Assembly: GCA_041687455.1 (NCBI GenBank)
Contig: JAWLBY010000007.1
Location: 121,788 to 185,787 of the forward strand
DNA: 64,000 nucleotides
Direction of reading: 5' to 3'
Origin: JAWLBY01 sp041687455
Lineage (GTDB): Bacteria; Pseudomonadota; Gammaproteobacteria; Xanthomonadales; Xanthomonadaceae
The stretch's first letter is position 1. Each line of letters opens with the position of its first letter. The notes under the pieces are model-generated. The model was not told where the DNA came from, ran no database searches, and worked only from the letters and a program-made list of their open reading frames with translations. Below are positions 15,919 through 27,927 of the stretch, piece by piece. The position numbers and the translations under genes were made by a program.

Positions 15919-17451
15919 ATGAGACTGACAATGCTTGCGGCACTGAGCGCCACGCTGGTGTCGCCGGTATTTGCCGCGTCGCCGCTCGAAGACTTGCGGC
16001 AGGCGTTCGGGGTCGATGATCTGCACCGCAGGCCAACCTTTGCCTACACGCTGCGGATCACCGATGACGACGGAGCGCTGCTGCGCGATGCGAGCTATCG
16101 GTTGGCGCCGGCCAGCGGCCGGCTGCATGTCGAGGATCGCCGCGATCGAAGCCGCAGTTGGTGGGATGGGCAGCGCGGATGGCGGCTGAACGCCGACGGT
16201 GATCTGCTGTCGCTCGGCAATGCTGCAGCGGCGCCCTTGGCCGCCCACGTGCGCACGCATTTCCTGCGTCTGTGGAGCGATCCGGCAACCGGCGCAACGC
16301 CGCTGGAAGACGGCTGGCTGCGGATCCAGCCAGCCGACGGCGCGCCGTTCGACGTGCTGACCGATCCGGCCACCGGATTGATTGCGCAGAATCGTTTCGA
16401 GGACGGAACGATCGCCCGGGAATCGGGCTACCGATCGATCGACGGCGTGCAGTGGCCGATGCAATTCGACGTGACCCGCACCGATGGGCGCCACGTCCGC
16501 GCTGCGTTCGAGGACGTGCGATTCGACATCGATCCGGCGTTGCCGGACATCGCGCTCGCGGCCATTGCGGACGTCGAGCGGCACGTTCCGCACGACACCG
16601 CACTGCGCGTGGCTCCGGGTGTCGTGTCGACGCCGCGCAACGAATACAACATGAGCACCGACGCAGCGGCGACGGTTCGGGTGTTCGCACGTTCCGATGC
16701 CGATTTCGCCGGCAGCCGGATCTGGGTCTCGCAACGGCGCGGCGACGGCTGGAGCGCGCCGCAGCCGGTGTCATTCACCGATGCGCGCCATCGCGATTCC
16801 GATCCGTGGCTGACGCCCGATGGCCGGATCATGTACTTCATCTCGGATCGACCGGCCACCGCTCGCGCGGAGGACCGAACCGATCTCGATATCTGGCGGG
16901 TTGCACGTGACGCCAATGGCAACTGGACACAGCCGGAGCATCTGCCGGCGGTCAACAGCGAGCAGCAGGAACTTGGACCCGAACTGCACGACGGCGTCCT
17001 GTACTTCAACAGTTCGCGGCCGGGTGGGCCGGCCATGCTGAGTCTGTACCAGGCGAAGCGGACCGACGCCGGATTCTCCGAGCCGACGGCGTTGCCGGCG
17101 CCGTTCAACGATGGCAGGGCGCAGGGCGACATGACGCTCTCGCCGGATCGACGCATCGCGCTGTTCTGGAGCATCCGCGGCGATCGCCCGGATGGCGACC
17201 TGTTCCTGGTCCGCCGTGATGGCGCCGGTTGGTCTGCTACCGCCGAACGACTGCCCCCACCGTACAACTCGAGTGGTTTCGATTTCACGCCGGCGTTCAG
17301 CGCCGACGGTCATCAACTGTCGTTCGCGAGCGACCGTCGCATCGACGGCGCGGTCGAGCGCGGGACGGGCGCCGGTGGGCTGGCGGATCTGTACATCGCC
17401 GGCACGCAGCCGCTGCATGCGGGCGAATGGAGGCCCGCGCCGACCGAGTGA
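15919..17451 (+). CDS. Periplasmic WD40-like (PD40/TolB-type) beta-propeller protein
   Basis: 510 residues; signal peptide MRLTMLAALSATLVSPVFA. Residues about 20-220 form an outer-membrane-lipoprotein-carrier-like beta domain (LRQAFGVDDLHRRPTFAYTLRI ... WWDGQRGWRL). From about 260 a propeller follows with PD40 repeats: DSDPWLTPDGRIMYFISDRP, LGPELHDGVLYFNSSRPGGP, GDMTLSPDRRIALFWSIRGD and FDFTPAFSADGHQLSFASDR, each with a DG turn and final SDR/SxR. The function is likely protein or sugar binding at the envelope. GAGGTGAGCTGATG supplies the ribosome-binding site. Confidence 0.85.
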   Translation: MRLTMLAALSATLVSPVFAASPLEDLRQAFGVDDLHRRPTFAYTLRITDDDGALLRDASYRLAPASGRLHVEDRRDRSRSWWDGQRGWRLNADGDLLSLGNAAAAPLAAHVRTHFLRLWSDPATGATPLEDGWLRIQPADGAPFDVLTDPATGLIAQNRFEDGTIARESGYRSIDGVQWPMQFDVTRTDGRHVRAAFEDVRFDIDPALPDIALAAIADVERHVPHDTALRVAPGVVSTPRNEYNMSTDAAATVRVFARSDADFAGSRIWVSQRRGDGWSAPQPVSFTDARHRDSDPWLTPDGRIMYFISDRPATARAEDRTDLDIWRVARDANGNWTQPEHLPAVNSEQQELGPELHDGVLYFNSSRPGGPAMLSLYQAKRTDAGFSEPTALPAPFNDGRAQGDMTLSPDRRIALFWSIRGDRPDGDLFLVRRDGAGWSATAERLPPPYNSSGFDFTPAFSADGHQLSFASDRRIDGAVERGTGAGGLADLYIAGTQPLHAGEWRPAPTE

Positions 17452-17567
17452 CAGAGGGCCGCCGCGGCGCAGGTTCGACTGACGCTGCCTCGTCCGAGCC
17501 GGCAGCGTCCGGGACACTTCAGCAAGCCGACCGGCCACGAGCGGGCACGGCGGTCGGCGTGCTGAAT

Positions 17568-18311
17568 TCATCGAGCGCCTTGCGCCTGACTTCGCTCGAC
17601 CGAAGCGGCCAGTTCCCGCAGCAATCGCGCACCGTCGCCGCGCCAGGCGCTGCCGTGCATGCAGGCGAGGGTGGTGGGGCATTCGCTGGCGAGACGTTCG
17701 AGCATCGCGCCGGTGTCGGGCGCATGGGCGAAGTAGTCCATCTGCACGCGAAACGCTTCGCTCGGGCCAAGGATGTCGGTCTCGACCAGCGGCGCCTCGC
17801 CGTCGCCGCCCTGCGTGAACAGGTCGCCGCACAGCAGGGTGCGGGTGCTGTCGTCGAACATGAAACCGCATTCCCACGCATGCGGCAGGTGTGGCGTGTC
17901 GAACCAGCGCAGCAGATGGCGGCCGAGGTCCAGCGTTTCCCCGTCCGCCAGCGCGCGGGCCGGGCGGTCGGCGACATCGTCGACCGACACCATCGCCGCG
18001 ACCCGGCCGCACACCGGCTCGGCCTGCGGCGCGATCGCCAGGAAGTCGTTCAGCGCGCCGCATTCGTCGGCCTCGAAATGCGAGAAACCGATGTAGCGCA
18101 GCCGTTCCGGTTGCAGCACCGCGGAGATCGCTTGCCGTGTCAGCACGAACAGGCGTCGCGGCCCGGTGTGGAACAGCAGCGGCTGCTGGTCGACGATCAG
18201 GTACTGGTTGAAGCTGAAGTCGCCGCCGGGCAGGCGGACGGGAGTATTGATGCGGTAGATGCCGTCGGCGACCTCGTGAACATTGGTGCCGGACTGTGCG
18301 TCGGTGATCAT
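17568..18311 (-). CDS. MBL-fold metallo-hydrolase (di-iron ODP-like)
   Basis: 247 residues. A metallo-beta-lactamase fold with the variant metal motif HFEADECG (residues 78-85) rather than HxHxDH, the arrangement of oxygen-binding di-iron (FprA/ODP) domains. Other ligands are visible as FDTPHLPHAWECGFMF, CGDLFTQGGDGE and MHGSAW near the C-terminus. Without a fused flavodoxin domain it resembles stand-alone ODP proteins implicated in O2, NO or redox sensing; hydrolase activity is not assured. No signal peptide. The start MITDAQSGTNVHEVADGIYRI matches the family N-terminus. Confidence 0.85.
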   Translation of the reverse strand: MITDAQSGTNVHEVADGIYRINTPVRLPGGDFSFNQYLIVDQQPLLFHTGPRRLFVLTRQAISAVLQPERLRYIGFSHFEADECGALNDFLAIAPQAEPVCGRVAAMVSVDDVADRPARALADGETLDLGRHLLRWFDTPHLPHAWECGFMFDDSTRTLLCGDLFTQGGDGEAPLVETDILGPSEAFRVQMDYFAHAPDTGAMLERLASECPTTLACMHGSAWRGDGARLLRELAASVERSQAQGAR

Positions 18312-18530
18312 GGCGGACTTCCTCGATGTGGGACGAATGCATCATCGGTCATCCGCCTGCGGCTGGTCGCCGTTGACGGCGGTGGCGAACGCACGATGGG
18401 CGAGTACATCTTCAAGCACACGCCGTATGCGGCGTCGATGCCCCAATGAGTGCGGCACGGAACCGCGGTCGCGCGGCGCCGCAGGCCGGGTCGGGGCGGT
18501 TGCATTCGACGAGACTGGGCGTGCCCTGGG

Positions 18531-19064
18531 TCAGCGCGATTCGGCCAGTTCCAGCAGCTTCATCGCAGTGCGGACGTTGCGGGCGGTTGCCGGCACGCCA
18601 AGTGCACGCTCGGCGCGCCCGGCGAGTTTCGATTTGCCGAAACCGTCCGGGGTGTGCAGGTAGAGCGCGTGCGCGGTAAGCACGTAGCGTTCGGTTGCCG
18701 ACCGATGGCGGTCGAGCATGGCGAGGTCGGGCGTGGCCGGCCGGCGGTCGAGAAAGAAGATGTGCACCGTGGTCGGTGCGCTATCGGCCTCGTGGAACGG
18801 GTTGGCGTCGATCACGGCGCGCAGGTGCGGGCAGTCGAACAGCAGGATCTCCGGTTCGAATCCATGCTCGGCGTGAATGGCTGCGCGCAAGGCCTCGGCG
18901 AGTCCGTCGATGGCCGGGCGGCGGAACACCACGTTGCCGCTCTGGATACAGGTGCGCACCTCGCTGGCGCCGAGCCGATGCAGCAGCTCGACGAGCGACT
19001 TCATCGGCAGGCTGCGTGTGCGGCCGACGTTGATGCCGCGAAGCAGGGCGATCCAGGTCTTCAT
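18531..19064 (-). CDS. DUF1697 family protein
   Basis: 177 residues from ATG 19064 (MKTWIALLRGINVGRTRSLPM). The TWIALLRGINVGxxxxLPMKxL opening, RTCIQSGNVVF and the C-terminal ATARNVRTAMKLLEL are the invariant elements of DUF1697. The family is cytoplasmic with two ferredoxin-like subdomains; its role is unknown. An upstream in-frame ATG at 19121 would add 19 residues not seen in relatives. The flanking 19065-19322 is non-coding; it has low-complexity G/C runs but no identifiable element. Confidence 0.9.
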   Translation of the reverse strand: MKTWIALLRGINVGRTRSLPMKSLVELLHRLGASEVRTCIQSGNVVFRRPAIDGLAEALRAAIHAEHGFEPEILLFDCPHLRAVIDANPFHEADSAPTTVHIFFLDRRPATPDLAMLDRHRSATERYVLTAHALYLHTPDGFGKSKLAGRAERALGVPATARNVRTAMKLLELAESR

Positions 19065-19322
19065 GTCGGTGCAGGGTGAGCCCTGGCCAGGATATTTCAT
19101 GAGGTCGCGGAGAATCGCCATGGGTTTCGCTGGGATCGCTCACTGCGCAGTAAGAACGCGCGAGGTACAGGCGGGTCCGCCGCGATTCTCCGCTGGCGCG
19201 GCCCTCGCTGGTTCTTTGCGGCGATCGCTGCGGTGTTCCTCTCCCAAGTGGGGCCTGCCCCTCGGGGGCGTCGTGCCTTGCGCTCGCCGCAAAACCCGGC
19301 GCCCCCCGCTGAGATATCCGCG

Positions 19323-20522
19323 CTAGCCGCCGGTCACGTCCGCTGGCACCCGCACCCAGCCTTCCATCAGCACTCGCGCACTGCGGCTCATGATCGCCCT
19401 GCGCACGGTCCACTGGCCATCGACCTGCGCTGCTTCGGCGCCGACGCGCAGGGTGCCGGAAGGATGGCCGAACCGCACCGAGGTGCGGGTGCCGCCGCCG
19501 GCTGCGCGGTTGACCAGCGTGCCGGGAATCGCCGCCGCGGTGCCGATCGCGACCGCCGCGGTGCCCATCATCGCGTGGTGCAGCTTGCCCATCGACAGCG
19601 CGCGCACCTGCAGGTCGATGTCGCTGGCGGCGATTTGCTTGCCGCTGGATGTCACGTAATCGGCCGCCGGCGCGACGAAGGCGATCTTCGGCGTGTGCTG
19701 GCGCCGGGATGCGTCGCTGATGTCCTTGATCAGCCCCATGCGTACGGCGCCATGCGCGCGCAGCGTCTCGAACATCGCCAGCGCCTGTGGATCGCCGTTG
19801 ATCGCGTCCTGCAGTTCGCTGCCGCGGTAGCCGATGTCGGCGGCATTGACGAACACGGTCGGGATGCCGGCGTTGATCATCGTCGCCTGCAGCTTGCCGA
19901 TGCCGGGAACGTCGAGCTCGTCGACCAGGTTGCCGGTCGGGAACATGGCGCCGCTGCCATCGCCTTCACCCTCGTCGGCAGGGTCGATGAACTCCAGCAC
20001 GATCTCGGCGGCCGGGAAGGTCACGCCGTCGAGCTCGAAATCACCCGTTTCCTGCACCGCGCCATTGCTGATCGGCACGTGCACGACGATGGTCTTGCCG
20101 ATGTTGGCCTGCCAGACCCGCACTGCGAAGCTGCCGTTATCCGGCAGCCGTGCCTTGTCGATGAAGCCGCTGGTAATCGCGAACGGACCCACCGCGGTGC
20201 TGAGATTGCCGCAGTTGCCGCTCCAGTCGACGAAGGCCTCGCCGATGGCGACCTGTCCATACAGGTAGTCGACGTCGTGATCGGGCCGCGAACTGCTCGA
20301 GATGATCACGCACTTGCTGGTGCTCGATGTCGCACCTCCCATGCCGTCGGTGTGCTTGCCGTAGGGATCCGGCGAACCGATCACCCGCATCAGCAACCGA
20401 TCGCGCGCCTCGCCCGGCACCTGCGCGGCGGGTGGAAGGTCTTCGAGGCGGAAGAACACGCCCTTGCTGGTGCCGCCGCGGATGTAGGTGGCGGGGATGC
20501 GGAGCTGGGGCGGGAATTTCAT
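19323..20522 (-). CDS. prpF: 2-methylaconitate cis-trans isomerase PrpF
   Basis: 399 residues. PrpF isomerises trans-2-methylaconitate to cis-2-methylaconitate so that AcnD-derived product can enter the methylcitrate cycle of propionate oxidation. Family signatures include YIRGGTSKGVFF at the N-terminus, GSPDPYGKHTDGMGGATSS, the FVDWSGNCGNLS segment with its conserved cysteine, and MGKLHHAMMGTAAVAIG. The fold is that of diaminopimelate epimerase, twice repeated. It is downstream of acnD on the same strand but a DUF559 gene lies between; its ATG overlaps that gene's stop by 4 nt. Length is typical (about 390-400). Confidence 0.95.
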   Translation of the reverse strand: MKFPPQLRIPATYIRGGTSKGVFFRLEDLPPAAQVPGEARDRLLMRVIGSPDPYGKHTDGMGGATSSTSKCVIISSSSRPDHDVDYLYGQVAIGEAFVDWSGNCGNLSTAVGPFAITSGFIDKARLPDNGSFAVRVWQANIGKTIVVHVPISNGAVQETGDFELDGVTFPAAEIVLEFIDPADEGEGDGSGAMFPTGNLVDELDVPGIGKLQATMINAGIPTVFVNAADIGYRGSELQDAINGDPQALAMFETLRAHGAVRMGLIKDISDASRRQHTPKIAFVAPAADYVTSSGKQIAASDIDLQVRALSMGKLHHAMMGTAAVAIGTAAAIPGTLVNRAAGGGTRTSVRFGHPSGTLRVGAEAAQVDGQWTVRRAIMSRSARVLMEGWVRVPADVTGG

Positions 20523-20911
20523 GCGGGATTCTCCGGGTGAATCGGCAGTGTGTGGTCTTCGATGTCGGTACTCGAAGCAGTCGGCGTCGTCAGTGCGGCA
20601 TGGATGGCATCGAGGACATCGGCGGTGCGCAGCAAAATGTCGTTGTTCCAGAAGCGCAGGATGCGAAAGCCGTTGCGTGCGAGCCATGCATCACGTTCGG
20701 CATCCGCTTGATCGGCATGCTGGCTGCCATCGGCTTCGATGATCAGTCGGGCCTTGAGGTGCACGAAGTCGACGATGTACGGGCCGAGTGGGTGCTGGCG
20801 GCGAAACTTGTGGCCGAGGAAGCGGTGGGCGCGGAGGTGGTACCAGAGCAGGCGCTCGGCGTCGGTCATGTCGCGGCGGAGCTGCTTGGCGAAGTCGCGA
20901 TTGTTTGGCAC
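20519..20911 (-). CDS. DUF559 domain endonuclease-like protein
   Basis: 130 residues from GTG 20911 (VPNNRDFAKQLRRDMTDAE). The core MTDAERLLWYHLRAHRFLGHKFRRQHPLGPYIVDFVHLKARLIIEADGSQH carries the DUF559 active-site pattern of the Vsr/PD-(D/E)XK superfamily: GPYIVDF (D), then LIIEADGSQH (E-x-D). RILRFWNNDILLRTADVLDAI is the usual C-terminal end. It would be a metal-dependent DNA nuclease with unknown target. The reading frame is open into the adjacent repeat array for at least 44 codons, so the start is uncertain; the GTG directly at the array edge is preferred. It overlaps prpF by 4 nt and separates it from acnD. Confidence 0.88.
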   Translation of the reverse strand: MPNNRDFAKQLRRDMTDAERLLWYHLRAHRFLGHKFRRQHPLGPYIVDFVHLKARLIIEADGSQHADQADAERDAWLARNGFRILRFWNNDILLRTADVLDAIHAALTTPTASSTDIEDHTLPIHPENPA

Positions 20912-21500
20912 TGCGCCCCCTCTCCCCAACCCCTCTCCCGCGAGGGGAGAGGGGCTTTCAGGATGTCGCGGGTGTTTGGTACCGCGCTCTCTGTTCAACC
21001 CCTCTCTCGCGGGGGCTTTCAGGTGGTTGCGATTGTTGGGCACCGCGCCCCTCTCCCCAACCCCTCTCCCGCGAGGGGAGAGGGTCTTTCAGGCTGTCGC
21101 GGGTGTTTGGTACCGCGCTCTCTGTTCAACCCCTCTCTCGCGGGGGCTTTCAGGTGGTTGCGATTGTTGCGCGCCGCGCCCCCTCTCCCCAACCCCTCTC
21201 CCGCGAGGGGAGAGGGGCTTTCAGGATGTCGCGGGTGTTTGGTACCGCGCTCTCTGTTCAACCCCTCTCTCGCGGGGGCTTTCAGGTGGTTGCGATTGTT
21301 GGGCACCGCGCCCCTCTCCCCAACCCCTCTCTCGCGGGGGCTTTCAGGTGGCTGCGACTGTTGCGCGCCGCGCCCCCTCTCCCCCGACCCCTCTTCCGCG
21401 AGGGGAGAGGGGCTCGAAGGCGTGGGTTCCGTAGCGCCTGATGCCGCGCGTCGCGCTTGTCTCCCCTCTCCCCTCGCGGGAGAGGGGGCGGGGGAGAGGG
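20912..21500. repeat. Tandem array of CCCTCTCCC-type palindromic repeats
   Basis: About 590 bases built from a unit near 132 bp: units begin near 20909, 21041, 21172 and 21304, then two shortened ones follow (about 21366 and 21470). Each full unit has two half-elements. The first is a strong palindrome with the core CCCTCTCCCGCGAGGGGAG; the second is a shorter relative, CCCCTCTCTCGCGGGGGC, joined by TTTCAGGTGGTTGCGATTG. Units 1-3 are almost identical, so expansion is recent. The array lies between acnD and the DUF559 gene. Related solitary copies are at 51029-51215. Confidence 0.9.
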
Positions 21501-21541
21501 GGGCGAGCGCAGCGAGCTGCGACCCACCCCTCACACCCACT

Positions 21542-24136
<2,595 letters not shown>

Positions 24137-24417
24137 CGAACGTGCGTCCTCTGCGCCGCGGCGGCGGTGACGCGGGGCAGCGTCAGCGCGGCGCGGTCAT
24201 GGTGGGCCGGGAGCCTGCGGCGCCGGATGGCGGTGCCTGCGAGTCGGCGCCGGACAGCCACCGAGCAGGCGCCACGGGGGCGCGCGCATGGAGGCCATTG
24301 TAAATGCGATCGGCGCGGACGGCTTCAGCGGGCGCGACCGTTCCGCGCCGGGCGGCAGGCTGCAGGCGATCGATGCGGGCAGCTTCGATCGACCGGTCGG
24401 GCAACCGGCCGAACGTG

Positions 24418-25785
24418 CTACAGCCGCCGCACGCGCACCGATCGGCCCTTGATCCGGCCAGACTGCAGCCGCGCGAGCGCCTGTCCGACCTGCTCGACCG
24501 CGATCGCGACGTAGGCGCGGGTCGGAAAGATGTCGATTCTGCCGACCGCGCTGGCCGGCAGCCCGGCGCTGCCGGTCAGCGCGCCGAGGATGTCGCCGGC
24601 GCGCAGCTTGTCGGTGCGGCCGGCATCGAGCCGCAGCGTGCCCATCGGCGCCTGCAGCCCGCCGGCACCGCGCGGGGTCGGCACCCGGGACCATTTCAGG
24701 GTCGCGCCGCCGGCCTGTTCGAGCGCGAGGGCGCGCGGCATCTCGCGTGGCGTGACCAGGCTGTGCGCGCGACCCTCGCGGCCGGCGCGGCCGCTGCGGC
24801 CGATCCGGTGTCGGTAGGTGTCCGGGTCGGACGGCAATTCGTAGTTGACGACCATCGCCAGCTCGTCGATGTCCAGTCCGCGCGCGGCGACGTCGCTCGC
24901 GACCAGCACGCGGCTGCTGCGATTGGCGAACCGCACCAGCACTTCCTCGCGATCGCGCTGTTCCATGTCGCCATGCAGCGCCAGCGCCGAAATGCGCTGT
25001 GCACGCAGGTGGCCGGCGACGCTGTCGACGTCCTGCCGCGTGTTGCAGAACACCACGCAGGACTCCGGCGCTTCGGCGCGCAGCAGTGCGGCCAGCGCCT
25101 CGGGCTTGTCGGAAAGGCCGGTCTCGTGGAAGCGTTCGTCGATGACCGGTGCGGTCGCGACGTCGGCGATGTGGACTTCGTGAGGATCGTGCAGCCAGTT
25201 CGACGCGGCCGAGCGGATCTGGTCGGGAAAGGTCGCCGAGAACAGCATCGTCTGCCGTCGCGCCGGCAGCCTGCCGACGATCTCGCGGATCGCCGGTTCG
25301 AAACCCATGTCGAGCATGCGGTCGGCTTCGTCGAGCACCAGCACGCCGATCGTGCCGAGTTGCAGGTGTTTCTTGCGCATCAGCTCCTGCACGCGGCCGG
25401 GCGTGCCGACGACGACCTGCGGCGGGTGCTGTTCGAGCGATGCGATCTGCGGACCGAGCGCGGTACCGCCGTACAGCAGGCTCAGCTTCAGGTTCGGCAG
25501 GCCGGTCGCCAGCCGGCGGATCTGCTTGCCGACCTGGTCGGCCAGTTCGCGGGTCGGACACAGCACCAGCGCCTGCACCTGCCGCCGCGACGGATCGATC
25601 CGCTGCAGCAGGCCGAGCGCGAAGGCGGCGGTCTTGCCGCTGCCGGTGGGGGCCTGGGCGAGCATGTCGCGGCCGGCGAGCAGGGCCGGCAGCGCCTCGG
25701 CCTGCACCGGCGTCATCTGCTGCAGGCCGAGCGCGTCGAGGCCGGGCCGCAGCGCGGCCGGCAGGTCGATCTGGTCGAAGTTCAT
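24418..25785 (-). CDS. dbpA: ATP-dependent RNA helicase DbpA
   Basis: 455 residues. DEAD-box helicase: Q motif near MTPVQAEALP, motif I APTGSGKT (45-52), PTRELADQVG, GTPGRVQE, DEAD (152-155), SAT, and in domain 2 VLVASDVAARGLDI and HRIGRSGRAGREG. The C-terminal 75 residues (RTDKLRAGDILGALTG, VGRIDIFPTRAYVAI) form the DbpA RNA-binding domain that targets hairpin 92 of 23S rRNA, so the role is late 50S ribosomal subunit assembly. Length and order match the family. A longer reading frame upstream is an artefact; the ATG at 25785 gives MNFDQIDLPAALRPGL. Monocistronic. Confidence 0.95.
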   Translation of the reverse strand: MNFDQIDLPAALRPGLDALGLQQMTPVQAEALPALLAGRDMLAQAPTGSGKTAAFALGLLQRIDPSRRQVQALVLCPTRELADQVGKQIRRLATGLPNLKLSLLYGGTALGPQIASLEQHPPQVVVGTPGRVQELMRKKHLQLGTIGVLVLDEADRMLDMGFEPAIREIVGRLPARRQTMLFSATFPDQIRSAASNWLHDPHEVHIADVATAPVIDERFHETGLSDKPEALAALLRAEAPESCVVFCNTRQDVDSVAGHLRAQRISALALHGDMEQRDREEVLVRFANRSSRVLVASDVAARGLDIDELAMVVNYELPSDPDTYRHRIGRSGRAGREGRAHSLVTPREMPRALALEQAGGATLKWSRVPTPRGAGGLQAPMGTLRLDAGRTDKLRAGDILGALTGSAGLPASAVGRIDIFPTRAYVAIAVEQVGQALARLQSGRIKGRSVRVRRL

Positions 25786-26058
25786 GACACATGATCGCCC
25801 GGATTGCCCCGCAGGTGTTCGAACGTCGCGTCGAACCCGTGGTGCGGCCGCTCTGGCTGCGGTGGGGGCGCCCGGACGTCGACCGGATGAGTGCAACACG
25901 ATCGTCGTCTGATCCGGTCGACGCTGCTGCAGCCGCAGGCCGCCGGTCGGCAGTGCGGTTGCCCGCGATGAGGGCGATGCGGTTTCATTGCGCGGCGCGG
26001 CACATGCGGATGCAGTCGCGTCGTCACCTGCTTCCCTTTCGTACCGCCGGAGTCCGTC

Positions 26059-26517
26059 ATGCGCCTGATCGTCAAGGTGTGCTGTCTGTTTTGCCTGGTC
26101 GTTTGTGCTGCCCGCGCCGACGCGCAGGCGGAGCTGCGTGCAATCGATGCACGCTGGAATGCATTGCGGCTGGCGTCGGACGTCGACGGCCTCGCGCGGC
26201 TGCTGCGCGACGACTTCGTGCTGACGCATTCGGACGGGCGGGTCGAGGACAAGCGGAGCTATGTCGGCGATCTCGGGCGCGGTTCGCGCGTCAACCATGC
26301 GATCGACAACTTCGACGTCGAGGTGCGCCAGCACGGCGATGTCGCGATCGTGACCGGCCGGACCCTGCAGCGCGGCGTCGGCAACGGCGTACCGTTCGAG
26401 GGTCAGTTCCGCTTCACCCGCGTCTGGTTGCGCAGCGACGGTGTCTGGCAACTGGCCGCATCGCACTCGTCGCGGCTGCCGACCGCGCCGGCATCGCCGG
26501 GCGCCGGCGGGCAATAG
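26059..26517 (+). CDS. Secreted NTF2-like (DUF4440) protein
   Basis: 152 residues with signal peptide MRLIVKVCCLFCLVVCAARADA. The mature protein QAELRAIDARWNALRLASDVDGLARLLRDDFVLTHSDGRVEDKRSYV has the helix-plus-beta layout of NTF2-like DUF4440 proteins; the later VTGRTLQRGV and FTRVWLRSDGVWQLAASHSS are the usual end strands. A ligand-binding cone is expected but no catalytic residues can be assigned. The tail TAPASPGAGGQ is disordered. Isolated between convergent dbpA/GGDEF genes on the other strand. Confidence 0.82.
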   Translation: MRLIVKVCCLFCLVVCAARADAQAELRAIDARWNALRLASDVDGLARLLRDDFVLTHSDGRVEDKRSYVGDLGRGSRVNHAIDNFDVEVRQHGDVAIVTGRTLQRGVGNGVPFEGQFRFTRVWLRSDGVWQLAASHSSRLPTAPASPGAGGQ

Positions 26518-26689
26518 CGGACCGCGCTGGCCACCGGGCCGGCCTTCCAGCCGTCAGGCCGGCCACGAGCGCTTCGATGCACGCAGCGCGTAGCGCCCGC
26601 AGTCGCGCCGGCCTCCCCGGTGCAGCAGGCGGGACAGGGAGGCGACCGCCGACTGCCAATGCCGGGCAGTCCACGCCGCCGGAGCAAGC

Positions 26690-27589
26690 TCAGGTTCCGG
26701 ACTCGGAGCAGGATTCGGCCGTGGCGGCGACCGCGATCCGGTTGCCGCCACCGGCCTTGGCGCGATACATCGCCTGGTCCGCGTGCCGCACCAGATGCTC
26801 GGCGACGCGGCCGTGGTCCGGGTAGAGCGCGATGCCGATGCTCGCTGACGCGCTCAGCGTCAGGCCGCCGATATCGACCGGTCGTTCGAGCTCGGCGCGG
26901 ATCTTCTCGGCCGCCTGTTCGATGCGCGCAGCAGTGACGTGGTCGAGCACGACGACCAGTTCGTCGCCGCCGAGTCGGGCCACCAGATCGGACGACCGCA
27001 CGCAGGCGCGCAGGCGTTCAGCGACCCGGCACAGCAACTGGTCGCCCATGTCGTGGCCGTGGCAGTCGTTGACCTGTTTGAAGCGGTCGAGGTCTATGTA
27101 CAGCAGCGCGAGCCGCGAGCCGGTTCCGCGCGGACTCGCCAGCGCGGCGCGCAGCACGTCGTAGAACAACGCCCGGTTCGGCAGGTCGGTCAACTGGTCA
27201 TGCAGGGCCAGGTGCTCGACCCGGGCTTCGGCTGCCTTTCGAGCTGTGACGTCGCGTGCGACGGCGATGCGCATTCGGTCGCTCGCCGACCAGCGCGCCG
27301 ACCACATCAGATGAACGATCGAACCGTCCTTGCGGACGTAGCGATTCTCGAAGTTCCGGTGCTCGCCGCCGTCGTTGATCGCCGCGGCCGACTGCAGCGT
27401 CCGCGCGCGATCCTCCGGCAATACGAAATCGATCATCGGTCGGCCGATCATCTCGTCCGGCCGGTAGCCGAAGATCCGTTCGCCGGCCGCACTGACGAAC
27501 ACGAAGCGACCGGTCTCGTCGACGACGCAGACGGCGTCGAGCAGCAGATCCATGACCTTCGATAGCGGTGGCGCCGACAGTATGTCCAT
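26690..27589 (-). CDS. PAS-GGDEF diguanylate cyclase
   Basis: 299 residues. PAS domain at about 8-116 (LLLDAVCVVDETGRFVFVSAAGERIFGY ... NRYVRKDGSIVHLMWSARW), then a GGDEF domain (about 127-285) starting HDQLTDLPNRALF. The active-site loop is RLGGDEL (GGDEL at 207-211): Gly-Gly-Asp-Glu are kept while the fifth position is Leu, a tolerated variant. An allosteric I-site RSSD (198-201) stands five residues upstream, so product inhibition by c-di-GMP is expected. It would make c-di-GMP from two GTP in response to a PAS-bound signal, in the cytoplasm. No membrane segment. Confidence 0.92.
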   Translation of the reverse strand: MDILSAPPLSKVMDLLLDAVCVVDETGRFVFVSAAGERIFGYRPDEMIGRPMIDFVLPEDRARTLQSAAAINDGGEHRNFENRYVRKDGSIVHLMWSARWSASDRMRIAVARDVTARKAAEARVEHLALHDQLTDLPNRALFYDVLRAALASPRGTGSRLALLYIDLDRFKQVNDCHGHDMGDQLLCRVAERLRACVRSSDLVARLGGDELVVVLDHVTAARIEQAAEKIRAELERPVDIGGLTLSASASIGIALYPDHGRVAEHLVRHADQAMYRAKAGGGNRIAVAATAESCSESGT

Positions 27590-27927
27590 TCATCGATCGA
27601 TCGCGTGGTGCCGACGCAGTCTGGCCCAGGCGCCGCGGATGGTAAAGCGTGCACCGCGGCAGCGCCCTGCAGCGAGCAGGGGCACCAAACACGCGCTGTG
27701 CGGCGCCGCCTGGCACTGCGAATCCGCAGCATTCGGTGATCGTCTTGCCGGCCGCTGTCTGGTCGCCTTGACGATGGGTGACTGTGACCGTGTCTGGTGT
27801 TCGTCGGGATACCGCGGCGCCACGCCACACGGCGGTGGCCGAGCTGCCGCTGGCGTGTTGGGTGAGGCGCGCCTGGCGGGTGCTGCCGAGGCCAGCCGCC
27901 GTTGCGTGAATGCTGCGGTGGCGAAGT
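27590..27927. other. Intergenic stretch, nothing supported
   Basis: 338 bases between the cyclase and the methyltransferase, both on the minus strand. No gene, repeat or RNA was recognised; it should contain the cyclase promoter. Confidence 0.4.

Noticed and set aside
17229..18449. Open frame on the plus strand spanning the MBL hydrolase region
   Set aside because: Antisense to the MBL-fold gene for most of its length; only the last 40 codons are unique and have no recognisable content.
20912..21500. Possible CRISPR array
   Set aside because: Units are about 132 bp and nearly identical along their whole length; there are no short repeats separated by unique spacers and no cas genes.
26537..26570. 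GGCCGGCC-rich hairpin between convergent genes as a terminator
   Set aside because: The arms are there but no T-tract follows on either strand; it may be a chance product of high GC content.
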